NCBI GenBank assembly: GCA_029287555.1
Contig: JARFQX010000493.1
Coordinates: forward strand, 1-5,801
Direction: 5' to 3'
Origin: Rubripirellula sp.
GTDB taxonomy: Bacteria > Planctomycetota > Planctomycetia > Pirellulales > Pirellulaceae
DNA length: 5,801 nt
In this document: piece after piece, positions 1-4,703 of the stretch
How positions within the stretch are numbered: the first letter of the stretch is position 1
Layout: every line of letters starts with the position of its first letter
Position numbers and translations under genes: made by a program
The notes under the pieces: model-generated
Told to the model about the DNA's origin: nothing
Database searches by the model: none
The model's input: only the letters and a program-made list of their open reading frames with translations

Positions 1-87
1 AGCAGCAGCGAGCGAATGTTCGACCAGTTCAACGTGTTGTGCAGCCGACTCGGCATCGATGGTGAGAAGTTGGCGGGCGCCTGGTAG
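1..87 (+). CDS. C-terminal end of an unidentified protein (5' truncated by the window)
   Basis: Frame 1 is open from the first base and ends at TAG (85-87), giving 28 residues that finish in RLGIDGEKLAGAW. The fragment is short and I recognise no family; the alternating charged and hydrophobic residues would suit a C-terminal helix. Support for coding is modest: an uninterrupted frame, same strand as the next gene, and a GC-rich hairpin three bases after the stop. A chance open frame of this length cannot be excluded. The next gene begins about 220 bases downstream, so tight translational coupling is not expected. Confidence 0.45.
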   Translation, partial: SSSERMFDQFNVLCSRLGIDGEKLAGAW

Positions 88-90
88 CTT

Positions 91-103
91 GCGGGCGGCC
101 CGC
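91..103 (+). terminator. GC-rich hairpin after the first stop codon, possible terminator
   Basis: GCGGG (91-95) pairs with CCCGC (99-103) around a 3-base loop, starting three bases after the TAG at 85-87. There is no T-tract behind it, so it does not meet the usual intrinsic-terminator pattern. Position is the main argument. Confidence 0.22.
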
Positions 104-212
104 CTCCCAATCACTCGGCGTCCCAATTGATCGCCGCCGGACGCATCGTCTCGAAACCATGCGGCCTGCCGGGGTAGGTTTTGGGTGCATCGTAGCACGC
201 CGCTGCGGGAAA

Positions 213-260
213 CCACCTCTGCTCGACAGACAGGGCTCCGTCTGCGAGCATTGACCGTGG
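213..260 (+). promoter_or_regulatory. Bulged stem-loop upstream of the FMN reductase-like gene
   Basis: TGCTCG (220-225) pairs with CGAGCA (245-250) and CAGAC (227-231) pairs with GTCTG (240-244). This gives 11 base pairs interrupted only by a single bulged A at 226, with an 8-base loop (232-239). CCAC (213-216) can also pair with GTGG (257-260) beyond a small internal loop. The element ends 45 bases before the preferred ATG at 306 and directly abuts the alternative ATG at 261. It could be a 5' leader structure, an attenuator or a terminator of the upstream transcript; no T-tract follows it. The pairing is visible; the role is unknown. Confidence 0.4.
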
Positions 261-305
261 ATGAAGAAAGTTTTCCCGGTCGCCATGCACGGATGGCTCT
301 CGCTC

Positions 306-836
306 ATGATCCTGGTGATCAGTTCCAGTCTGCACCCCGACAGCCGCAGCCGAATTCTCGCTCAAGCCTGCAAGGAGCGTTTGTCGACCATTGGTGAAAC
401 GGCTGAAGTCTTTGATCTGGCCGAGAAGCCGTTGCCCCTTTGTGACGGCAGTACTGCCTACGGTGATCCTTTCGTCCAGGAGCTGACGGCGCTGATTCAG
501 CAAGCCGATGCCGTGCTGCTCGCCTCCCCGGTCTACAACTACGACGTCAATGCGGTTGCCAAGAATGCCATCGAGTTGACCGGACGTGCCTGGACCGGCA
601 AGGTGGTCGGCATCATGCTCGCCGCTGGCGGACAGGGCAGTTACATGTCGGGAATGGGAGTCGCCAATAGTTTGATGCTGGACTTTCGCTGCATCATCGT
701 CCCCCGTTTCATTTACGCGACCGGCGAGTCGTTTGAAGGCAGTCGCCTCGCCGACGAAAACATTCAGCAACGTGTCGAGCAATTGGTCGCGGACACCCTA
801 AGAATTGCTCAAGCGCTCAAAGAGTCCAGCGCCTAA
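306..836 (+). CDS. NAD(P)H-dependent FMN reductase-like flavoprotein
   Basis: A 176-residue protein resembling the NADPH-dependent FMN reductase/azoreductase family (flavodoxin-like fold). Such enzymes bind FMN and pass electrons from NAD(P)H to flavin, quinones or azo compounds in the cytoplasm. The first strand MILVISSSLHPDSRS (1-15) has the Ser/Arg-rich phosphate-binding loop expected for FMN. SPVYNYDVNAVAKNAIE (74-90) matches the family's SPxYN...LKN segment. AAGGQGSYMSGMGVANSL (106-123) is the second flavin-side glycine-rich loop. Length is normal for the family. An in-frame ATG at 261 would add 15 residues ahead of the first strand; I prefer 306 because strand 1 then starts the protein as usual. 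Neither start has a good ribosome-binding site. It converges on nadD; a link through nicotinamide cofactors is only suggestive. The physiological substrate cannot be read from sequence. Confidence 0.85.
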   Translation: MILVISSSLHPDSRSRILAQACKERLSTIGETAEVFDLAEKPLPLCDGSTAYGDPFVQELTALIQQADAVLLASPVYNYDVNAVAKNAIELTGRAWTGKVVGIMLAAGGQGSYMSGMGVANSLMLDFRCIIVPRFIYATGESFEGSRLADENIQQRVEQLVADTLRIAQALKESSA

Positions 837-844
837 GCGGAGGT

Positions 845-866
845 GCTCGCCGATCCCAATGCGAGC
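845..866. terminator. Hairpin in the convergent junction, possible bidirectional terminator
   Basis: GCTCGC (845-850) is the reverse complement of GCGAGC (861-866), with a 10-base loop. It starts nine bases after the reductase TAA and lies about 60 bases past the nadD stop, where a shared terminator would be expected. No T-run is present on either side, so the call rests on symmetry and position. Confidence 0.3.
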
Positions 867-929
867 CCTTCCCGGAAGCCTGCCTCGTTTTGCCGACTCC
901 CATTCGACGAGTTAGTTCCCGTGGTCCGT

Positions 930-1547
930 TTAGGAAGAGGTCGGCCGATACAATTCTTCGGCGCGGATAAAGGCCTCGACCGCGCGGGGTGTCCGAAATC
1001 GAATGCTGCGACCTTGGGCAACTCTCTCGCGGAGCTCACTGCTTGAGATTTCGATCAGCGGCATGGGGATGATGCAACGTCGAAACAAATCAATCCGTTC
1101 CGGATCCACCAGTCCCTGGAGAACGGAAAAATCAGGTTCGGGTTCCCCTCCACGACGGACAACGGCGAGCGTCGTCATCTCCAGTAGCTTGGCCGCTCGG
1201 TGCCACTGCCGCATGGTCGCCAAAGAATCGCTACCGATGATCAACACCAACTCTGCCCCGGGTAACTCGCGCTGCAAATCGGATATCGTGTCGACGGTGT
1301 AGCTGACGTCGCCGCGTCTCAATTCGCGGTCGTCAACGATGGTGTCCTCCAAACCGGCGAGGGCGAGTTGCAACATCGTCATTCGCTGGGATCCCGATGC
1401 GGTCGGGCCGCCAGATTTCAACGGCGATTGGGCCGCCGGGATCCAACGAAGCTCGGTCAACGCAAGCGTCTCTCTCGCCGCTTCGGCAATCCAAAGGTGT
1501 CCCAAATGGACCGGATCGAACGACCCTCCAAACACGCCAATTCGCAT
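930..1547 (-). CDS. nadD: Nicotinate-nucleotide adenylyltransferase NadD
   Basis: A 205-residue protein that transfers AMP from ATP to nicotinate mononucleotide, giving nicotinate adenine dinucleotide, the penultimate step of NAD synthesis. The N-terminus MRIGVFGGSFDPVHLGH has the nucleotidyltransferase signature GGSFDPxHxGH (7-17), with the two histidines (14, 17) that contact ATP. SYTVDT (82-87), IIGSDSLATMRQWHR (103-117) and the C-terminal ISSSELR (167-173, the ISSTxIR motif) are all diagnostic. Length is typical for the family. The start is ATG at 1547-1545, supported by a GGGAGAG sequence just upstream and by the canonical MRIGVFGG opening. The same frame stays open for another 301 codons upstream, but that part is antisense to priA and is not a gene. 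It is divergent from priA and convergent with the reductase. NadD often sits beside obgE/proB/rsfS in other bacteria; that context is absent here. Confidence 0.97.
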   Translation of the reverse strand: MRIGVFGGSFDPVHLGHLWIAEAARETLALTELRWIPAAQSPLKSGGPTASGSQRMTMLQLALAGLEDTIVDDRELRRGDVSYTVDTISDLQRELPGAELVLIIGSDSLATMRQWHRAAKLLEMTTLAVVRRGGEPEPDFSVLQGLVDPERIDLFRRCIIPMPLIEISSSELRERVAQGRSIRFRTPRAVEAFIRAEELYRPTSS

Positions 1548-1550
1548 GAT

Positions 1551-1557
1551 CTCTCCC
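1551..1557 (-). promoter_or_regulatory. Ribosome-binding site for nadD
   Basis: Read on the minus strand, GGGAGAG precedes ATC and then the ATG at 1547; the GGAG core is about five bases from the start. It supports the chosen nadD start over the in-frame Met 18 codons upstream (1599-1601). Confidence 0.4.
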
Positions 1558-1630
1558 GGCTCTCGGCCGCTGGCTTGCTCGAGCGGCAATGAGGTTTCCA
1601 TCTCCAAAACGCGGTCAGCCCCGTCGGCAG

Positions 1631-1650
1631 TGACCAGAGGTGTCTGGTCA
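1631..1650. promoter_or_regulatory. Perfect 8-4-8 dyad in the nadD-priA divergent spacer, candidate operator
   Basis: TGACCAGA (1631-1638) is followed by GGTG and then its exact reverse complement TCTGGTCA (1643-1650). The dyad is 84 bases upstream of the nadD start and 131 bases upstream of the priA start, a position suited to a dimeric regulator controlling both genes. GGTCAGCC occurs at 1613-1620 and again at 1646-1653, so the right half-site has a directly repeated partner about three helical turns away. It could instead form an RNA hairpin. No known regulator is assigned. Confidence 0.4.
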
Positions 1651-1672
1651 GCCTGCGAGACTTTCTGCCGAA

Positions 1673-1727
1673 AAGACTGGATTGGAAACCAGTATGGTCC
1701 GCTCGGCTGCCAATCCAAAAGAGTCTT
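1673..1727. promoter_or_regulatory. Nested inverted repeat upstream of priA
   Basis: AAGACT (1673-1678) plus GGATTGG (1679-1685) can pair with CCAATCC (1710-1716) and AGTCTT (1722-1727), leaving one 5-base bulge (1717-1721): 13 pairs in all. Inside the loop ACCA (1688-1691) pairs with TGGT (1695-1698). It ends 54 bases before the priA ATG and could be a leader RNA structure of priA or a protein-binding region. The pairing is seen; function is not known. Confidence 0.35.
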
Positions 1728-1781
1728 CGCCAGTTCGATCGGTTGCACACCAGCACCATCCCAACGACCAGGACATTCACT

Positions 1782-4352
1782 ATGTTGACAGATGACGTCA
1801 ACTTGACCGATCCCCCGCCCTGTCCCCTTTTGGGAACCGAGACCGCCGTGACCATCAAGCGAGATTCTTCGCTCAACTCCGAGGACGAGCAGCTTTCCGA
1901 GGGCAAGACGGAGGGCGGCGACCGGGGCGCGTGCGGCTCGGGTTTGGGTTCCGGTTCGGGTCTGGGTTCGGGTTCGGGTTCGGGTTCGGGTTCGGGTTTG
2001 GGTTCGGGTTTGGCTTCCGGTTCGGGTTTGGGGGCGGCGGACGGCCTGGTCGACGCCAAGAGCCAACAAACCCAACTGTTCGAGCTCGAACCGCCGCCCT
2101 GGGAATTGGACGCCGAGGAGGACGTCGCAATCGCAACGGTGGTGTTTAGTGAAGCGCCGCACGGTCCCTACGATTATCGAGTCCCTGATTCTTTGCGAAG
2201 CGAGTTGAAACCTGGAATGCGTGTCCGTGTTCCGCTGGGGAAGCGTCGCAAGTCGATGATTGGCTGGTGCACCCAGATCGACGCCCACGCCAAGCCGAAG
2301 CGAACCCTTCGTGACGTTGAAGAAATGCTCGATGCGGAACCACTCTGTGACGCCCCGCTGATTCGGCTGGTGCTGTGGATGAGCCACTACTACCAATCGC
2401 CAGCCGGGCAGGTCTTTGACACGCTGATTCCCTCGAGCGTCCGCAGCCACGCCGGAACACGGGAGCGCACCTATTACTCGCCGAGCAAATCGGCGGTTGA
2501 CGAAGCACGCATCGAAGCGTTGCCGAAGAAACAGAAAACCGTGCTACGCTTGTTGATCGCAGCGGGCCGCCCCATGACGTCCTCGCAGTTAATGGTCGAG
2601 GCCGAATGCACCCAGGATCCGATCAAGCGACTGCGGGGGAAAGGGTTGATCACGGCCGAGGTTCGTCGGGAAATGTCCTCCGGATCGCCGATGCGTTGGC
2701 AACTTGGCGATGGCGAGAGCGAAAAGCAACTTGAGCTCACCGTCGACCAAACTCACGCACTCGAGCGCGTCGTCGACGCCATCGACTCCGGCAAGCCGAA
2801 GACGCTTGTCCTGCACGGCGTCACCGGCAGCGGCAAAACCGAAGTCTACATTCGTGCGATTGAACATGTCGTTCGCTTTGGACGAGGCGCAATTGTGCTG
2901 GTTCCGGAGATCAGCCTCACGCCCCAGACGCGAGGGAGATTTGAGCGGAGGTTTCGCTCGGTCGCCGTGCTGCACAGCCAAATGACGCCGGCCGAGAGGC
3001 ATTTTCAGTGGCAACGGATTCGCAGCGGCGAAGTCCAGGTCGTTGTCGGTCCACGTAGCGCGGTCTTCGCACCCTTTCCCAGACTGGGATTGATCATTCT
3101 CGATGAGGAGCACGATGCTTCGTTCAAGCAGGACACCCAACCACGCTACCATGCTCGCAAGGTCGCTTATGCACGAGCCTCCTCGCTCGGTGTCCCGTTG
3201 GTCCTGGGGTCCGCCACGCCGTCGCTTGAATCGTGGCACGCCACCACAACAGGCCATGCAGAGTTGATTTCACTTCCGAAGCGGGTGAACGATTTTCCGA
3301 TGCCGGACGTGCAATTGGTCGACCTGAGAATGCGGGGAGAACGCACCTCGGGAGCCCTCAGCCGTCCGCTGATCCATGCGACCCAAGAGGTCCTGAGCCA
3401 ACGGGGCCAAGTGATGCTGCTGCTCAACCGGCGCGGATTTGCCACCACCATCCAGTGCCCTGCCTGTGGTCACGTTGTTGCTTGTCCCGATTGTGACATG
3501 CCCCTGACGCACCATCGCGACGGCGGCAAAGCAATCTGCCACTATTGCGACTACACCATCGCGACTCCACCATGGTGCCCCGCCTGCCGATTCGATGGAA
3601 TCCGCTACGGTGGCCTCGGGACTCAACGTCTGGAGGTTGAGGTGAAGGCGCGATTTCCCGATGCCTGTGTGGCAAGAATGGATAGTGACACCATGCGTCG
3701 ACCGGGAAGTCACCAGCGCGTGCTGTCTGCCTTTCGCGCCGGAGAGGTCGACATCCTGCTGGGAACACAGATGATCGCCAAGGGCCTCGACTTTCCCAAC
3801 GTGTTGTTGGTGGGCGTGATCAATGCCGATAGCGCGCTGCACTTCCCGGACTTTCGGGCTGCCGAACGTACTTTCCAACTGGTCACTCAAGTCGCCGGAC
3901 GAACCGGGCGCGGCAATCGTGGCGGACGAGTCATCGTGCAGACGTTCTCTCCCGAGCATCCAGCGATCCAGGCGGCATCTCGGCACGACTACGAGAAGTT
4001 CGCTCAGGATGAAATGAACAATCGCCGAAAATTCAATTACCCTCCCCTTGGCAGTGTCGGGCGAATCATCATCCGCGGATCAAACGAAAACGAAACCGAA
4101 GCGGTCGCCGAAACGCTGTTGAGCCGTCTGGAGGCGGCGCGAAGTGTACTCGGATGCGAAGTTCGGATTCTTGGTCCCGCGCCACCTCCAATCTCGAGAC
4201 TGCGCGGAAAATATCGCTTTCACATCCTGCTGCAATCGGTCGAACAAAGTCACCTCGGAGAGACAATTCGCCGCGCGACCGAGAACTTCAAAGTGGCCGA
4301 AAAGTCGGATATCCAGTATGTCGTCGACATTGATCCGATGGACATGCTTTGA
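1782..4352 (+). CDS. priA: Primosomal protein N' (PriA), replication-restart 3'-to-5' DNA helicase, with N-terminal extension
   Basis: An 856-residue PriA. It recognises abandoned forks and D-loops, unwinds DNA and starts reloading of the replicative helicase. Residues 1-113 are a non-canonical tail: an acidic stretch, a Gly-Ser/Leu repeat (about 52-84), then QTQLF (96-100) and EPPPWELD. The 3'-DNA-binding domain follows (about 114-215, with YDYRVP and GMRVRVPLGKR), then a winged-helix region. Helicase motifs: Walker A GVTGSGKTEVY (K352), DEEH (441-444), GSATPS (476-481), a GTQMIAKGLDFPN segment and QVAGRTGRG (703-711). Eight cysteines (559, 562, 568, 571, 586, 589, 599, 602) give the two zinc sites. 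The C-terminal domain includes ILGPAPPPISRLRGKYRFH. E. coli PriA has 732 residues; the excess is mainly the tail. I chose ATG 1782 because AGGA (1770-1773) lies eight bases upstream; a TTG at 1743 is a less likely alternative. The next in-frame ATG lies inside the DNA-binding domain. All catalytic and zinc residues are present. Confidence 0.97.
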   Translation: MLTDDVNLTDPPPCPLLGTETAVTIKRDSSLNSEDEQLSEGKTEGGDRGACGSGLGSGSGLGSGSGSGSGSGLGSGLASGSGLGAADGLVDAKSQQTQLFELEPPPWELDAEEDVAIATVVFSEAPHGPYDYRVPDSLRSELKPGMRVRVPLGKRRKSMIGWCTQIDAHAKPKRTLRDVEEMLDAEPLCDAPLIRLVLWMSHYYQSPAGQVFDTLIPSSVRSHAGTRERTYYSPSKSAVDEARIEALPKKQKTVLRLLIAAGRPMTSSQLMVEAECTQDPIKRLRGKGLITAEVRREMSSGSPMRWQLGDGESEKQLELTVDQTHALERVVDAIDSGKPKTLVLHGVTGSGKTEVYIRAIEHVVRFGRGAIVLVPEISLTPQTRGRFERRFRSVAVLHSQMTPAERHFQWQRIRSGEVQVVVGPRSAVFAPFPRLGLIILDEEHDASFKQDTQPRYHARKVAYARASSLGVPLVLGSATPSLESWHATTTGHAELISLPKRVNDFPMPDVQLVDLRMRGERTSGALSRPLIHATQEVLSQRGQVMLLLNRRGFATTIQCPACGHVVACPDCDMPLTHHRDGGKAICHYCDYTIATPPWCPACRFDGIRYGGLGTQRLEVEVKARFPDACVARMDSDTMRRPGSHQRVLSAFRAGEVDILLGTQMIAKGLDFPNVLLVGVINADSALHFPDFRAAERTFQLVTQVAGRTGRGNRGGRVIVQTFSPEHPAIQAASRHDYEKFAQDEMNNRRKFNYPPLGSVGRIIIRGSNENETEAVAETLLSRLEAARSVLGCEVRILGPAPPPISRLRGKYRFHILLQSVEQSHLGETIRRATENFKVAEKSDIQYVVDIDPMDML
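1935..2030 (+). repeat. GGTTCG hexanucleotide tandem repeat, 16 units, inside priA
   Basis: Sixteen consecutive 6-base units of consensus GGTTCG. Units 6-10 (1965-1994) are five perfect copies; the others differ mostly by single changes such as GGTTTG, GGTCTG or GGTTCC. The period is two codons and the tract is in register with priA, so it encodes alternating Gly and Ser or Leu (Ala-Ser at one unit). The Ser-to-Leu variants are TCG-to-TTG transitions. Because the period is a multiple of three, all frames across it stay open, which creates long spurious antisense frames. Confidence 0.95.
1958..2008 (+). other. Candidate G-quadruplex tract on the priA coding strand
   Basis: Nine GGG runs occur at exact 6-base intervals (starting at 1958, 1964, 1970, 1976, 1982, 1988, 1994, 2000 and 2006), each separated by a 3-base loop (TCT, TTC or TTT). 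Further GGG runs lie at 1940, 1946 and 2024, with a run of five G at 2030-2034. Four such runs suffice for an intramolecular quadruplex, so this tract could hold two in tandem. The pattern is one base from the vertebrate telomere repeat GGGTTA. Formation in the cell is inferred. Confidence 0.6.
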
Positions 4353-4399
4353 GTCTCGGGGCGATCTGCTGGGGATGACCCGTCCGCCACGTCTATTCC

Positions 4400-4417
4400 C
4401 TTGCGGCGAAGCGCAAG
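4400..4417 (+). terminator. Hairpin downstream of priA, weak terminator candidate
   Basis: CTTGCG (4400-4405) and CGCAAG (4412-4417) form a 6-base-pair stem with a 6-base loop, 48 bases after the priA TGA. No T-tract follows, so termination here would need another mechanism. Confidence 0.25.
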
Positions 4418-4433
4418 CCCGAACCGGACCCAC

Positions 4434-4461
4434 CTTGCTGCCGGGATCTTGCTGCCGGGAT
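4434..4461. repeat. Perfect tandem duplication of a 14-mer
   Basis: CTTGCTGCCGGGAT is present at 4434-4447 and again immediately at 4448-4461. A third 12-base relative (TTACTGCCGGGA, one mismatch to TTGCTGCCGGGA) lies at 4551-4562, on the other side of the branched inverted repeat. The arrangement suggests repeat-driven growth of this spacer. Confidence 0.85.
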
Positions 4462-4466
4462 AGAGC

Positions 4467-4590
4467 CTCCGCCTGAGGACAGGCCGAACGACGGACTGGT
4501 CCGAACTTCGCTGTCGCTCAGTCTGTCCCAGATTGATGGTGGCAGCAGCTTTACTGCCGGGAAAGAACATCCACCTGCGCTCAGGCGGAG
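4467..4590. repeat. Long inverted repeat enclosing two hairpins (possible structured RNA or cruciform)
   Basis: CTCCGCCTGAG (4467-4477) is the exact reverse complement of CTCAGGCGGAG (4580-4590). Between these arms, GACGGACTG (4490-4498) pairs with CAGTCTGTC (4519-4527) through nine pairs with one G-T, and GGCAG (4541-4545) pairs with CTGCC (4554-4558). Together they would fold as a three-way junction of 124 bases. Local alternatives compete, for example CGCTC/GAGCG at 4578-4592. It could be a folded 3' UTR, a small RNA or a palindromic dispersed element; the sequence alone does not decide. Confidence 0.45.
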
Positions 4591-4661
4591 CGAGGGCAGC
4601 CGAGTTGACGACCGTGAACGTCGCGTTTGGCGCGCGGATTGCCTGTTAAACCCTTACCGGT

Positions 4662-4692
4662 AGAGAGTCTCTGCCAGGCTGACACTTTAAAT
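4662..4692 (+). promoter_or_regulatory. Palindrome and AT-rich patch before the YqgE/AlgH gene, possible promoter region
   Basis: AGAGA-G-TCTCT (4662-4672) is an 11-base palindrome, and TTTAAAT (4686-4692) is an AT-rich -10-like patch in an otherwise GC-rich spacer, 11 bases before the ATG. No good -35 lies 17 bases upstream of it. A TTGCCT (4639-4644) with TAGAGA (4661-4666) at 16-base spacing is an alternative weak promoter. If the AT patch is a true -10, the mRNA would be leaderless or nearly so, in line with the absence of a Shine-Dalgarno sequence. Confidence 0.25.
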
Positions 4693-4703
4693 ATGCACCA
4701 ATC

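Larger units (their letters stand above)
4353..4703 (+). other. Gene-free spacer between priA and the YqgE/AlgH gene
   Basis: 351 bases with no frame that resembles a protein; the short frames present look like translated repeats. It holds a small hairpin just after priA, a tandem 14-mer, a branched inverted-repeat region and, near its right end, a palindrome followed by an AT-rich patch before the next start codon. I see no tRNA or rRNA features. Confidence 0.6.

Noticed and set aside
251..279. TTGACC as a -35 box for the FMN reductase-like gene
   Set aside because: No acceptable -10 lies at the required spacing; the bases there read TCCCGG.
111..782. 223-codon minus-strand frame opposite the FMN reductase-like gene
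   Set aside because: Antisense to a clear family member, no recognisable motif, and a composition typical of a shadow frame.
1935..2034. CRISPR array or telomere-derived DNA
   Set aside because: The units are 6 bases with no spacers and encode protein in frame with priA. The likeness to telomeric repeats is in base pattern only.
1457..2059. Minus-strand frame with Glu-Pro repeats
   Set aside because: The Glu-Pro run is the reverse-frame reading of GGTTCG units and the rest overlaps nadD in another frame; no family resemblance.
1548..2450. Long open frame on the minus strand that continues nadD upstream by 301 codons
   Set aside because: It is antisense to the start of priA, contains Arg-Thr repeats produced by the hexanucleotide tract, and NadD homology begins exactly at the Met at 1547. 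The frame is open because the region is GC-rich and the repeat period is a multiple of three.
2589..3257. 222-codon minus-strand frame within priA
   Set aside because: Lies opposite the helicase Walker A and DEEH region, which is certain coding sequence on the plus strand; no motifs of its own.
3270..3986. 238-codon minus-strand frame within priA
   Set aside because: Opposite the zinc-binding and helicase C-terminal motifs of priA; a shadow frame.
4250..4570. 106-codon minus-strand frame in the priA-algH spacer
   Set aside because: It overlaps the 3' end of priA, and the two similar PGSK segments are only the translated CTGCCGGGA repeats; no start signal or family resemblance.
4353..4703. 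tRNA or other standard RNA gene in the largest spacer
   Set aside because: The folded region has no tRNA-like arm arrangement, no T-loop GTTCGAATC-type sequence and no CCA-proximal acceptor pairing.
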